DNA of 61,971 bases from Oscillospiraceae bacterium (GTDB lineage Bacteria > Bacillota > Clostridia > Oscillospirales > CAG-272): positions 1-61,971 of the forward strand of contig SVSM01000006.1 in the NCBI GenBank assembly GCA_015064295.1. The letters run 5' to 3'. Each line of letters begins with the position of its first letter. Position 1 is the stretch's first letter. Position numbers and translations under genes: made by a program. The notes under the pieces were generated by a model that was given only the letters and a program-made list of their open reading frames with translations, ran no database searches and was not told where the DNA came from. Positions 9,101 through 18,282 of the stretch are shown here, piece after piece.

Positions 9101-11208
9101 GATTTCTCCAGATTTACTTTTTGTTCCAGATTGGGAATGGATACGGTAAAGCGTTCTCTTGCGGGGAGCGAGAGGTCCTTTTCGGTCAGGGAAATAACGC
9201 CCGCGTCGGCCAGAATGTCAAGACACAGCCGCAGACGCGTGTAGGTCATGGGACCGTTTTGGGCGGGTGGATTGTTCAGCTCGTAAAGGAAGGTGTGCAG
9301 GCAGACGGTGCCCTCCTCTCCCCCGACGATCCGTTTCAGACGAAGATAGACCGAAACGAAATCCTCCCGCTTGGGGAGCAGAGAGGCGTCAAGAGGGGCG
9401 CTGCTCTCCCGTACCGTTTGATAGTCGGAAAGCCGGGCGGCAAACCGCGCCTCCTCCTCGGCGGCGTGACGCATATCGCGGATGACCAGCTGCTCCGAGC
9501 GACTACCTTGAAACTCGTTTACGTTCAGGTTGAAGGCGATGTCGCAGCGGTCACCGGCCGCAAAGCCGAGCTCCTCGGGGGAGGAGCCGAAGCAAACGGC
9601 CGAAAAGCGTCGTCCCTCCCCTTCGAGGAGGAGCTTGGTATGATGCCCCGCACCGATGGGCACGGCGCTCAGGACCTCAAGGTCGCTCATGAGGAAAAGG
9701 GGCACGGGGTTCATGGTGCCGCAGGGCTCAAGAAGGTTCAGCTCCTCGGCCTGTCGGAGGGAGATCTCCCCGGGGTAAAGCTCGCAATCGATCTCCAGCG
9801 TCACCGTCGGCTCCTCGTCCCCGAGATGCTCCCTTGCGTAATCGCAGAGACGCTGACGGAAGGCGGGGAGGTTCTCCTTGGTGACGGTCAGCCCGGCTGC
9901 CAGCTCGTGACCGCCGTACTTGACCAGCAGATCGCTGCAGTGGGTGAGGGCCTCCACCAGATTTAAGCCCTTGACGCTCCGTCCCGAGCCCTTGCCCATC
10001 TCGCCGTCAAAGGAGATGAGAATGGAGGGGCGGTTGTATTTTTCGGTAATGCGGGAGGAGACGATGCCGATCACGCCGTGATTCCAGCCGTCCTCATGGA
10101 GAACGATGACCGGCGATTTTCCGACGTCGGGATCCTCTAAGATGCGGGCGGTGATCTGCTCCACGATCTTGTTTTCCTCGGCCTGACGGCGGCGGTTGAT
10201 CTCACAGAGCTCGGTTGCGATGGCGACGGCCTGCTCCCGATCCTCGGTTAAGAAAAGCTCTACGGCACGGGAGGCCGTGCTGATGCGTCCCGCCGCGTTG
10301 ATGCGGGGGGCCAGGGCAAAGCTGATGACCGAGGAGGTCATGCGCTTCTTTTGTCCCTTTTTTCCGCCGTCGGCCAGCTCAAGGAGAGCACGGATGCCGG
10401 GGCGGGCGTTTTGCTCCATGTAGCGGAGCCCCATGCTGACGATCAGACGGTTCTCATCCACCAAGGGCATCACGTCGGCCACGGTACCGAGGGCCACAAG
10501 ATCGATATAGCGGCGGCAGAGGTCGGAAAGGAAGCCGACGGTCAACCCTCCGTTTCGCTTTTGAAGCGTCATTTCCAAGGCCGTGACCAGCTTGAAGGCC
10601 ACGCCGACGCCGGCCAGCTCGGTAAAGGGATAGGTGTTGTCGGGACGGTGGGGATTGACTACGGCCACGGCCTTGGGCAGAAGCTCTCGGCACTCGTGAT
10701 GGTCGGTGACCACCACGTCGCAGCCGAGAGAGGCGGCGTAGGCCACCTCGTCCAGAGCCGTCACGCCGGTGTCGACGGTGATGATCAGCGATGCGCCGTT
10801 CTCTACCAGCGTTTTCACGGCTTCGCGGTTGACACCGTAGCCCTCACCGAGGCGGTTGGGGATATAATAGTCCACGGCTCCCCCTTTTTCCCGCAGGTAA
10901 AGGGTGAGCAGACTGACGGCGGTAACGCCGTCGACGTCGTAGTCGCCGTAGATCACGATCTTCTCTTGTTTGTCCAGCGCCGCCACGATCCGCTCGCAGG
11001 CGGGGATCATGTCGGGAAGCAGGAAGGGATCCCGCAGGATCTCGGTTTCCAGATGAATGAAGGCGGCCGCCGCATCGGGGGTCTTGTAGCCCCGATGCCA
11101 CAGAAGCAGGGCGGTGGGGAACCCGACGCCCAGTCGAGCGGCGATGGCCGCGACGGCACCGTCGGGATCGGAGCGGTCGGCGGCGTGCCAAAGCTTGCGT
11201 TTTATCAT
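9055..11208 (-). CDS. recJ: Single-stranded-DNA-specific exonuclease RecJ
   Basis: This RecJ protein has a DHH phosphoesterase domain (IVIYGDYDVDGVTAVSLL and VVVTDHHECRE), a DHHA1 domain with GGHELAAGLTV, and an OB-fold C-terminal part. It degrades single-stranded DNA 5' to 3' in recombination and base-excision repair. I place the start at ATG 11208 (717 residues), because GAAAGG lies just upstream and the reading frame beyond it runs into an intergenic repeat. It overlaps relA by 46 nt, an arrangement typical of Firmicutes recJ-relA-dtd. Confidence 0.95.
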   Translation of the reverse strand: MIKRKLWHAADRSDPDGAVAAIAARLGVGFPTALLLWHRGYKTPDAAAAFIHLETEILRDPFLLPDMIPACERIVAALDKQEKIVIYGDYDVDGVTAVSLLTLYLREKGGAVDYYIPNRLGEGYGVNREAVKTLVENGASLIITVDTGVTALDEVAYAASLGCDVVVTDHHECRELLPKAVAVVNPHRPDNTYPFTELAGVGVAFKLVTALEMTLQKRNGGLTVGFLSDLCRRYIDLVALGTVADVMPLVDENRLIVSMGLRYMEQNARPGIRALLELADGGKKGQKKRMTSSVISFALAPRINAAGRISTASRAVELFLTEDREQAVAIATELCEINRRRQAEENKIVEQITARILEDPDVGKSPVIVLHEDGWNHGVIGIVSSRITEKYNRPSILISFDGEMGKGSGRSVKGLNLVEALTHCSDLLVKYGGHELAAGLTVTKENLPAFRQRLCDYAREHLGDEEPTVTLEIDCELYPGEISLRQAEELNLLEPCGTMNPVPLFLMSDLEVLSAVPIGAGHHTKLLLEGEGRRFSAVCFGSSPEELGFAAGDRCDIAFNLNVNEFQGSRSEQLVIRDMRHAAEEEARFAARLSDYQTVRESSAPLDASLLPKREDFVSVYLRLKRIVGGEEGTVCLHTFLYELNNPPAQNGPMTYTRLRLCLDILADAGVISLTEKDLSLPARERFTVSIPNLEQKVNLEKSCLFKQLTARTTMPV

Positions 11209-11302
11209 GGTGAACCTTTCGGGGTGATTTTTGGTGAAAAGGGTTTTAAGAAAGGCGAAAAGAAATAACACCGGTATGGCGTTTTTTGTGAGTCCCTTTC
11301 CC

Positions 11303-11405
11303 TTGCCCAAAACGCAGTTTTGGGCCATGCAACGTTCTTGAAGGTCGCGGAACCCTTCTTTCAAGAAGGTTCCGCGTGGGGGTCAGGGGGCAACGCCCCC
11401 TGCGT
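11303..11405. repeat. Composite intergenic hairpin repeat, copy A
   Basis: Three palindromic parts lie in a row: TTGCCCAAAACG-CAGTTTTGGGC (11303-11325), an arm pair around TTCTT-TCA-AGAAGG (about 11349-11372), and a GGGGGC-AAC-GCCCCC stem (about 11385-11400). The same layout recurs at 61577-61680, with compensating changes in the middle stem. Confidence 0.7.
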
Positions 11406-11412
11406 CTTCCCC

Positions 11413-12993
11413 TTACCCCTCGTAAGGGGCAAAGCGGCGGATGACGGCCTCGGCGGCACGGAGGCCGTCCACGGCGGCGGAGGTAATGCCGCCCGCATAG
11501 CCGGCGCCCTCACCGCAGGGGTAGAGGTTATCAAAGCCCGACGCCGTCAGGGCATCGCTTCGTAGGATGCGAACGGGAGAGGAGGTGCGGGTCTCGGCAC
11601 CTGTCAGAAGGGCGTCGGGGGAGGCAAAGCCATGGAGCTTGCGGTCAAAATCGGCAAGCCCCAGCTTCAGCATCGAAGTGATGCGGGCGGGAAACAGGGC
11701 TGAAAGGTCAGCGGTGCGAACGGCTCCCTTCCGATAGGTGGGAAGGATACGGCTCGGCTCGGTGCCGTGCTTGCCGGCAAGGAAATCGCCTACCGTTTGC
11801 ACGGGAGCTGAGTAATCGCCGCCGCCCATGGCAAAGGCGGCGTGCTCCAGCTGCCGCTGGAAGGCAATGGGATCCTCGGGGGCTACCGACACGACCAGAG
11901 CCGCGTTAGCGTTCTTGCCGTCGCGGCGATAGCGGCTCATGCCGTTGGTGACCACGCCGCCCTCCTCCGAGGCGGCGGCAATGACCTCTCCGCCGGGGCA
12001 CATACAAAAGGTATAGACGCAGTCCTCCCCTTGACGGCGGGAGAGGGCGTATTCGGCAGGGCCAAGCTTGGGGTGGCCCGCCAGATCGCGGTACACGGCG
12101 CGGTCAATATCCGCTTGCAGATGCTCGATCCGAACGCCTACCGAGAAGGGCTTTGGTGTCAGGAGGACGCCCTGCTCCGAGAGCATGGCGTAGGTATCCC
12201 GGGCACTGTGGCCGATGGCCAACAGCACTTGGCCGCAGGGGATCTCCCCCTCGTTTGTGAGGACGGCCGTGATCCTGCCAAGGGACGATCGAAAGCCCTC
12301 CAGGCGGGTGTGGTAGCGGATCTCTCCGCCCAAATGACGGATGCGGGCGTCGATGTTGGACACCACGCCGAGCAGGCGGTCGGTACCGATGTGGGGCTTG
12401 GCGTTGACCAGGATCTCCCGCGGGGCTCCGTATTCCGCCAGGCGGCGGAGGACGTAGCGGGCACGGCCGTCATGGATACGGGTGACCAGCTTGCCGTCCG
12501 AGAAGGTACCGGCACCGCCGGCACCGAACTGAATGTTGCTGTTCGGATCGAGAATACCGTCACGGAAGAAGGCGCCTACCTTTTGGGTGCGCTCCATGAC
12601 ACCGTCGCCACGCTCCAATACGATGGGGCGATAGCCCGCCTCGGCCAGCATCAGAGCGGCAAACATCCCGCAGGGGCCGAAGCCTACGACCACGGGGCGG
12701 TTTTCCGAGGGCTCCTCACCCGGGATCAGTCCGTCGGTAGGATCGCTTTCGGTCAAAAGCGCACAGTCGAGCCGTTCCAGCTGCTTCTCCGAGAGGACGG
12801 CCTCGGTCTCGACGGCTACCGAATAGACGAAGCTCACCGTCTTATGCCGGGTGTCCACCGAGCGGCGGAACACGGTGCGGGAGAGAATATCCTGTTTACT
12901 GACGAAGGGAGCAAGCCGAAGGGCGGCCTGCTCCAAAACCTCGCGCTCCGACGCCGAAAGAGGCAGTCGGATATTTTTTACGATGATCTTCAT
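11413..12993 (-). CDS. FAD-dependent oxidoreductase, uncharacterised COG2509-type dehydrogenase
   Basis: This 526-residue flavoprotein has an approximately 95-residue N-terminal domain, then a Rossmann motif (VVVGFGPCGMFAALMLAEAG) and the C-terminal FAD-binding signature YPCGEGAGYAGGITSAAVDG. The family is widespread in Clostridia and has no established substrate. Its N-terminal domain (MKIIVKNIRLPL...) is typical of the family. It follows cdaR with a gap of 33 nt, so it is probably the third gene of the cdaA operon. A composite repeat lies downstream. Confidence 0.85.
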   Translation of the reverse strand: MKIIVKNIRLPLSASEREVLEQAALRLAPFVSKQDILSRTVFRRSVDTRHKTVSFVYSVAVETEAVLSEKQLERLDCALLTESDPTDGLIPGEEPSENRPVVVGFGPCGMFAALMLAEAGYRPIVLERGDGVMERTQKVGAFFRDGILDPNSNIQFGAGGAGTFSDGKLVTRIHDGRARYVLRRLAEYGAPREILVNAKPHIGTDRLLGVVSNIDARIRHLGGEIRYHTRLEGFRSSLGRITAVLTNEGEIPCGQVLLAIGHSARDTYAMLSEQGVLLTPKPFSVGVRIEHLQADIDRAVYRDLAGHPKLGPAEYALSRRQGEDCVYTFCMCPGGEVIAAASEEGGVVTNGMSRYRRDGKNANAALVVSVAPEDPIAFQRQLEHAAFAMGGGDYSAPVQTVGDFLAGKHGTEPSRILPTYRKGAVRTADLSALFPARITSMLKLGLADFDRKLHGFASPDALLTGAETRTSSPVRILRSDALTASGFDNLYPCGEGAGYAGGITSAAVDGLRAAEAVIRRFAPYEG

Positions 12994-13026
12994 GAGTCCT
13001 CGCTAACAGACATAAGTGGCAATACG

Positions 13027-14292
13027 TCAGCCCTTGATCTTCACGGCCACGGTATAGGAGCCAAATTCGTAGACTCTGCCCTGATAAGCATCGGCAATAC
13101 GGATCAGCACGGGCACCGTGACGGTGCCGGAGCCGCCGCTTTGGGAGCTGAGATCCACCACGGGGGTAATATCGGCGGCGCTGATGCGGGAAAGATGGGA
13201 GGCGCTTCCGCAGAGAGTCACCTCAATGGGCCCGAGGATGGTGTCGTAGGACAGTCCCCCGGGGTTATTGACGGTCAGATTGTAGAGGGTAAGGGTGCGG
13301 GTGGTCATGCCCTTCAGCTCTACGTTCAGCTTGATGTTCTGCACCCCGGTCACGTTCTGGACCGATTCGGGGAGCGACACGCCCACGTCGTAGGAGGTGT
13401 TCTTCGAAATGGTCTTTTCGTCCAGCTCGTATTCCAGCTTGACGGCGTCCACCACGTCGGCCTCGCCGCGGATGCGGACGGTAGCGGGCTTGACGGTCAC
13501 GGTGCAGTTTCCGACGTTAAAGTAACCGTGCTTGTAGCGGATGGTGACCGGCACGTCGCGGTACTTATAAACGGGGATGGTGGCGGTAGCCGAGGCGACG
13601 TTCATGGTAACGTAGCTGTTGTTCACCGCGTTGCCGTCGGCGTCGATCAGCGTCAGATCACCGTTGTACCGCACGGTGCGGGTCACCCGTCCGATGTCGG
13701 CGGTGAGACGGGCGTGATCGATCCGATCGAGGACCGCCTTGGGGCCCTTGACGAAGATGTGGCGCACGTCGGTGGTGATATCGCTGAGGCCCAGCTCGTA
13801 GCCCTCCTCCAGCATATAGTTGGTGACGGTGACCTTGACGGGGATCTCCTTCATTTCGGCGTCGTCGACGTAGACCGAAATGGAGCCGGCGCTGGCCTTG
13901 ACGAGGTTGACGCCGTTGGGAAGGTCAAACTGAATGGTGCACTGGTGCTTGCCGGGCTCGGTGATGTCGGAAACGTCCACGAAGGCCGTGATGTCCCCGG
14001 CCGAAAGACGGCTCATGAGAGTCCGCTTTCCCGAAACCTTGATGTCGATGGTTACGTCGTCGCCCGACAGGACGGAAAAGCTTCCGGTGTTGACGATCTT
14101 GACCGGAACGGAGGTAAAGACGTCCTCCGACAGGGAGGTGTCAACGGCGGCGGCGTAGTACCACAGGAAGAAGGCGATAAAAAGACACCCGATCTTGGCG
14201 ACGAAGTCAGCGATCTTGTTTTTCTTTTTGGGGGAGGCAAGCTCCTCGGCATCCTCGGAGAGGACTTCGTTTTTCACTTCATTCTCGTTCAT
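13027..14292 (-). CDS. cdaR: CdaA regulator CdaR (YbbR-domain protein)
   Basis: This 421-residue protein has a short cytoplasmic N-terminus, one membrane segment (IGCLFIAFFLWYYAAAV, residues about 35-52) and about four extracytoplasmic YbbR-type beta domains. CdaR binds and modulates the membrane diadenylate cyclase CdaA. It starts 13 nt after cdaA, with AAAGGAGGAG upstream. The glmM gene that usually follows is absent here; an FAD oxidoreductase follows instead. Confidence 0.92.
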   Translation of the reverse strand: MNENEVKNEVLSEDAEELASPKKKNKIADFVAKIGCLFIAFFLWYYAAAVDTSLSEDVFTSVPVKIVNTGSFSVLSGDDVTIDIKVSGKRTLMSRLSAGDITAFVDVSDITEPGKHQCTIQFDLPNGVNLVKASAGSISVYVDDAEMKEIPVKVTVTNYMLEEGYELGLSDITTDVRHIFVKGPKAVLDRIDHARLTADIGRVTRTVRYNGDLTLIDADGNAVNNSYVTMNVASATATIPVYKYRDVPVTIRYKHGYFNVGNCTVTVKPATVRIRGEADVVDAVKLEYELDEKTISKNTSYDVGVSLPESVQNVTGVQNIKLNVELKGMTTRTLTLYNLTVNNPGGLSYDTILGPIEVTLCGSASHLSRISAADITPVVDLSSQSGGSGTVTVPVLIRIADAYQGRVYEFGSYTVAVKIKG

Positions 14293-14305
14293 GACGCTCC
14301 TCCTT

Positions 14306-15172
14306 TCAGACGGTTTTCCCGTCGTCCTTTTTCACCGACGGCTTAAAGCGGGATTTATTCTTGTTGGGGGTGACGAAGAGGTTATCCATCTCCCGCTTCA
14401 GGGAGGTGTAGGTAAAGCCACGCTGAAGCTGACCGCCGATGGCGATGGAGATGGTGCCGGTCTCCTCCGACACGATGATGACCACGGCGTCGCTCTCCTC
14501 GCTCATGCCGATGCCGGCGCGGTGGCGGGTGCCCAGGTCCTTTAAGATGGTATCGCTGGAGGAGAGGGGCAGGAAGCAGCCTGCCGCCTGGATCCGCCAG
14601 TTACGGATGACCACGGCGCCGTCGTGGAGAGGGGCACCGTTGTAGAAGATGTTTCGCAGGACGAAGGCCGACAGATCGGCGTTGACGGTCACGCCGGTCT
14701 TCAGGATCTCGCCCAGCTTGGTGGAGCGCTCGATCACGATCAGAGCGCCGGTCTTGGTTTTGGCAAGGTCGGCCACGCCGCGGCAAAGCTCGTGGACGAA
14801 GGGGGAGGCAGAGCCGGCGTTTTCCTTGTTTTCTCCGATGTTCCGAAGGGACTTAAAGGGCTCGCCACCCATCTTTTCCAGGGCCGAGCGGAGCTCCGGC
14901 TGGAAGACGACGAGCAGAGCCACGAAGCCCACCTGGAAGATGTTCTGCATGATGAAGGACATGGCGGGCAGCCCCAGGAGGGAGCTGACCAGCGAGACGA
15001 TGACGATAAGGGCCACGCCCAGGGCCAGCTTACCGGCACGGCGGTCCCGGATAAAGGCGTAGACGTAGTAGAGCAGGATCGCGACCAGCAAAATATCGAT
15101 CACGTCCAAGACCTCGATGGACTTGATTTGATAGAGGAAATATTCCCAGGCAAAGACGGTCGTGTCTCCCAT
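14306..15172 (-). CDS. cdaA: Membrane diadenylate cyclase CdaA (c-di-AMP synthase)
   Basis: Three N-terminal membrane helices (residues about 10-95) precede a DisA_N cyclase domain with both catalytic motifs: PLHDGAVVI (DGA) and GTRHRAGIG (RHR). It makes the essential second messenger c-di-AMP from two ATP. I place the start at ATG 15172 (288 residues), because AAAGGAG lies 8 nt upstream. A sigma-A-like promoter lies at 15223-15251. It is co-transcribed with cdaR. Confidence 0.95.
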   Translation of the reverse strand: MGDTTVFAWEYFLYQIKSIEVLDVIDILLVAILLYYVYAFIRDRRAGKLALGVALIVIVSLVSSLLGLPAMSFIMQNIFQVGFVALLVVFQPELRSALEKMGGEPFKSLRNIGENKENAGSASPFVHELCRGVADLAKTKTGALIVIERSTKLGEILKTGVTVNADLSAFVLRNIFYNGAPLHDGAVVIRNWRIQAAGCFLPLSSSDTILKDLGTRHRAGIGMSEESDAVVIIVSEETGTISIAIGGQLQRGFTYTSLKREMDNLFVTPNKNKSRFKPSVKKDDGKTV

Positions 15173-15222
15173 GATAAGTACTCCTTTGGCGATTGGAATC
15201 ATAAACGATAGGTATTCAGTTT

Positions 15223-15251
15223 ATTGTACCACAAATCCCGCCGAAGTGCAA
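15223..15251 (-). promoter_or_regulatory. Predicted sigma-A promoter of the cdaA-cdaR operon
   Basis: On the minus strand TTGCAC (15251-15246) and TACAAT (15228-15223) are separated by 17 nt, about 50 nt upstream of the cdaA start. Confidence 0.7.
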
Positions 15252-15335
15252 TGAGAGGAGCGCATTTTTTTGCCCGTCGAGCAAAAAATTTACATTATGA
15301 TTAAGATTCGGGTGCAAAAAATGGGGAAAATCACG

Positions 15336-15364
15336 AAAAAACGCCTCTCCCGAAGGGAGAGACG
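15336..15364 (-). terminator. Terminator after the TSUP-type gene
   Basis: A 10-bp stem (15342-15351 with 15355-15364, one G-U pair) is followed on the minus strand by six T. It ends the minus-strand transcript of the 15419-15778 gene. Confidence 0.8.
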
Positions 15365-15418
15365 CGGGGGAGGAGGGGCGAGCGGCTTCCGACAAAGCCG
15401 CGGCACGGGAGCTTTCGG

Positions 15419-15778
15419 TCAGGACGGCGTCTTCCCAAGCCGATGAAACAGCGAAACGATCCCCGACAGGATCAAAAGACCGCCGAAGCATTTCCGTAAG
15501 ACGCCGTGCTCTACCGCCGAGGCGAGCAGAGCACCGGGAACCGAGCATATCACGCCGCTGACCGCCAGCAGCAGAACGGTTTTCCAGCGAAAGGTCCTCC
15601 GCTTTCGGTTGACCAGAAAGGCAGTGCCGGCAGCAGAAAGAAAAAACAGGAGGTTGATGCCCTGGGCCTCGATTTGGGGGAGGCCTTGAACGAGGGTGAG
15701 ATAGATCACGAGCAGTCCGCCGCCTCCCACGCCGAGCCCGGCCAAAAGAGCGACCAAAAAGGACGCGATAACCTGCAT
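15419..15778 (-). CDS. Half-length TSUP (TauE/SafE-type) membrane transporter
   Basis: This 119-residue protein has four hydrophobic helices and matches one half of the sulfite exporter TauE/SafE (TSUP) fold: glycine-rich GLGVGGGGLLVIYLTL near the N-terminus and VNRKRRTFRWK between helices. Full TSUP proteins have about 250 residues in two similar halves. Clostridial half-size proteins of this kind often occur in pairs and may dimerise; only one copy is visible here. The ATG at 15778 has AAAGGAG upstream. Substrate unknown. Confidence 0.7.
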   Translation of the reverse strand: MQVIASFLVALLAGLGVGGGGLLVIYLTLVQGLPQIEAQGINLLFFLSAAGTAFLVNRKRRTFRWKTVLLLAVSGVICSVPGALLASAVEHGVLRKCFGGLLILSGIVSLFHRLGKTPS

Positions 15779-15889
15779 GACTTCTCCTTTCGGGTGGGGC
15801 TTTCGCCGGCAATTTTCGGGGCTTCGTTCGGGTAGTCTCCGGTGAGACTTTCGCCCGACGGCCCTTGTTGGGGTTGCTCCCCTCAAGGC

Positions 15890-16424
15890 TCAGATCTGCT
15901 TGCGGATCCGCTCCAGGGCCCCCTTCTCCAGGCGTGACACCTGGGCCTGGGAGATGCCGATCTCGGCGGCCACCTCCATTTGAGTCTTTCCCTTAAAAAA
16001 CCGCATGGCTACGATGTTCTTCTCCCGGGGGCTTAACTGCTTCAGCGCCTCCTTCAGCGCGATGTTCTCCAGCCAGGCCTCCTCACTGTCGGAAACGTCC
16101 CGGATCTGGTCCATCACGTAGAGGGAATCTCCCGAGGAGGAGCCGTCGCCGCAGACGGGATCGTAGAGGGAGACCGGCTCCACGATGGCCTCCAGGGCGT
16201 TGACGATCTCCTCCTTGGTGTGGGGCTCGCCGTTTTCCGCAAGATACGCTACGATCTCCTCTACGGAGGGCTCGCCGTTGCTCCTTCCCGTCAGAAGCTC
16301 CCGCACCTGCAGGGCGCGGTAGGCCAGATCCCGCACCGAGCGGCTGACGCGGATGGCGTTGTTATCCCGCAGGTATCGCTTGATCTCACCAATGATCATC
16401 GGCACGAGCGTACCGTGTGGAAAA
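15890..16424 (-). pseudogene. sigG: Truncated sporulation sigma factor SigG (regions 3-4 and end of region 2 only)
   Basis: From the valine codon at 16405 to the stop, the frame matches SigG closely: VPMIIGEIKRYLRDNN (end of region 2), VSRSVRDLAYRAL (region 3) and QMEVAAEIGISQAQVSRLEK (region 4.2). Upstream of this point the conserved FSTYA is still readable at 16424-16407, but with a 3-nt insertion and a +1 frameshift. Before that, all coding sequence for regions 1.2-2.3 (about 95 residues) is missing and replaced by GC-rich tandem repeats. The open frame continues to 16561 through the repeats but gives no sigma-like sequence. The fragment could not bind core polymerase normally. It is either a true pseudogene, one half of a split gene, or an assembly error at a repeat. 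Confidence 0.75.
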
Positions 16425-16429
16425 GAGCG

Positions 16430-16546
16430 CGGCCACGAAAATCCCGCCGCCGCCACGGTGCAAACATCCGTCGCCACGGCGCAAACGTCCGCCGTCGGCG
16501 CAAACGTCCGCCGTCGACGCAAACATCCGCCGCCGTGGCGCAAAAA
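16430..16546. repeat. Tandem array of about six 19-24 nt GC-rich units
   Basis: On the minus strand degenerate copies of CGACGGCGGACGTTTGCGC follow one another from the 3' arm of the terminator at 16546-16575 to the sigG remnant. Two units are identical over 19 nt. The first and last units keep the GGGATTTT of the terminator, which suggests the array grew from that hairpin. Confidence 0.85.
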
Positions 16547-16575
16547 TCCCGCCGTCGGCACGCCGACGGCGGGAT
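16541..16575 (-). terminator. Terminator after the small membrane protein gene
   Basis: A perfect 14-bp stem (16546-16559 with 16562-16575) is followed on the minus strand by five T. It lies 19 nt after the stop of the 16594-16890 gene. Confidence 0.85.
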
Positions 16576-16593
16576 CAAAGCTTGGTATCGCGG

Positions 16594-16890
16594 TCAGTTG
16601 AACTCCGCCTCATCGGCGGTATCGTCTACGGGAATCTCGTGAGCGTGATGGACGAGACCGTCGTCGCAGATCTCGCTCATGGCCTCCAGGATCAGCTCGT
16701 CCTCAAAGCGCTCCTTCACCTTTTCGGCGATCAGGAAGCCGCCGGCAATGGCCGAGACGATGCCCAGCGCCGTGAAGGGCCCCGCGGTGTTTTTCTTGTC
16801 CTTGAAGAGATAGCAGATCACGAGGAAGAAGCAAGAGACAGACTGAACGATCAGCATCAGTCCCAGGTAGAAACGGGTTTGTTTGATCAT
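16594..16890 (-). CDS. Small two-helix membrane protein, function unknown
   Basis: This 98-residue protein has two hydrophobic helices (residues about 7-29 and 40-58) and an acidic cytoplasmic tail rich in D and E. I do not recognise a family. The ATG has a strong AAGGAGG 8 nt upstream. It begins 25 nt after prfB, so it is probably co-transcribed with it, and is followed by a strong terminator. Confidence 0.7.
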   Translation of the reverse strand: MIKQTRFYLGLMLIVQSVSCFFLVICYLFKDKKNTAGPFTALGIVSAIAGGFLIAEKVKERFEDELILEAMSEICDDGLVHHAHEIPVDDTADEAEFN

Positions 16891-16915
16891 GGGGTGTCCT
16901 CCTTATTTCGGCGCC

Positions 16916-18028
16916 TTATGCCTTGGCGCTGTTCATTTTCAGGTATGCGTTGATGAAGCCGTCGATGTTGCCGTCCATGACCGAGCCGATGTCGGTGATC
17001 TCAAAGCCGGTACGGGTGTCCTTGGCCAGGGTATAGGGCATGAAGACATAGGAACGGATCTGAGAGCCCCACTCGATGTCGGTCTTGACGCCCTTGATGT
17101 CGTCGATCTTTTGCAGATTCTCCCGCTGCTTGATCTCCATCAGCTTGGATTTCAGCATACGGAGGGCGTAGTCCTTGTTTTGGAGCTGGCTCCGCTGGGT
17201 CTGGCATCCCACCACGATGCCGGTGGGCTTGTGCAGGATGCGGATGGCCGAGTCGGTCTTGTTGATGTGCTGACCGCCGGCGCCCGAGGAACGGTGGGCG
17301 GTGATCTCCAGATCCTCGTCCCGCAGCTCGATGTCGCTGTTCAGGTCGTCAAATTCCGGCATGACCTCTACCGAAGCAAAGGAGGTCTGGCGGCGGCCGG
17401 AGGCGTCAAAGGGAGAGACACGCACCAGACGGTGGACGCCGTTTTCGCTTTTCAAAAAGCCGTAGGCGTTGGGGCCCTCGATGGAGATGGTGGCGCTCTT
17501 GATGCCGGCGGCATCGCCGTCCAGCCAATCCATCAGCTTCACGGTGTAGCCGTGAGCCTCTCCCCAGCGGGTATACATCCGGTAGAGCATTTGCGCCCAG
17601 TCCTGGGCCTCGGTACCGCCGGCGCCGGGATGGAAGGCGAGAATGGCGTTGTTGTGGTCGTATTCCCCCGTGAGGAGGGTCTCAAGACGCATGGTCTCCT
17701 CGGCGGCCAGGATGGCCTTGACCTCCTCCATCACCTCGGGGACGATGCTTTCATCGTTTTCCTCGATGCCCATATCGCAGAGGACGAGGGTGTCCTCAAG
17801 ACGGGTGCAAAGGTCATCGTAGGCCTCGATGGTTCTTTTCTTGTCCTTAATGGTTTGTAGGATCTTGCCGGAATCGGGGCGGGACCAGAAGTCGGGGACG
17901 ACAGTCTTGGCCTCCAGCTCCTCGATTTGTCTGGTTAAATCGTCAATGCGGAGCGCGCTATGGAGCTCCTCGATGGCGGGGCGGGCGCCGTTTAAGGCGC
18001 GCTTCGCTTCGTCAAGCTGAATAATCAA
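16916..18028 (-). CDS. prfB: Peptide chain release factor 2
   Basis: RF2 recognises UGA and UAA stop codons. Visible are the tripeptide SPF in VRVSPFDASGRRQTSF (RF2-type stop recognition) and the catalytic GGQ in SSGAGGQHINKTDSA. The best start is TTG at 18028, giving 370 residues: GGAGG lies 6 nt upstream, and a more distal ATG at 18067 in the same frame has no ribosome binding site. The usual autoregulatory +1 frameshift site near codon 25 is absent and the frame is continuous, so expression is not controlled by that mechanism. Confidence 0.93.
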   Translation of the reverse strand: MIIQLDEAKRALNGARPAIEELHSALRIDDLTRQIEELEAKTVVPDFWSRPDSGKILQTIKDKKRTIEAYDDLCTRLEDTLVLCDMGIEENDESIVPEVMEEVKAILAAEETMRLETLLTGEYDHNNAILAFHPGAGGTEAQDWAQMLYRMYTRWGEAHGYTVKLMDWLDGDAAGIKSATISIEGPNAYGFLKSENGVHRLVRVSPFDASGRRQTSFASVEVMPEFDDLNSDIELRDEDLEITAHRSSGAGGQHINKTDSAIRILHKPTGIVVGCQTQRSQLQNKDYALRMLKSKLMEIKQRENLQKIDDIKGVKTDIEWGSQIRSYVFMPYTLAKDTRTGFEITDIGSVMDGNIDGFINAYLKMNSAKA

Positions 18029-18282
18029 TGGGTTCCTCCGGAAACGGTGTTCAGAATTTTGGTTCACCTTATATTATAGCAGATTTTGAAAATTTGTAAA
18101 CAGGTTTTGGAAAATTTGCCCGTCTTTTGCATTTTGGGGCGGGTCTGCGACGCGCGGAGGGAGCGGGAAGCGCCCTTTGCGGTTTGCAGAGGGCTTGCCT
18201 CCAACGCCGTATCATAAAACGATGCGTTTTCATATGCCCCCTCGGCCGCACGGTGAAGTTTTTTAATTTTTTGTGAAGCCTA

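Noticed and set aside
11842-14346. Plus-strand open frame of 834 codons opposite the FAD oxidoreductase and cdaR
   Set aside because: It crosses two convincing minus-strand genes and the gap between them, and its sequence has no family resemblance.
16430-16575. Short repeats considered as a CRISPR array
   Set aside because: Units are directly adjacent without unique spacers, degenerate, and derived from a terminator hairpin; there are no cas genes.
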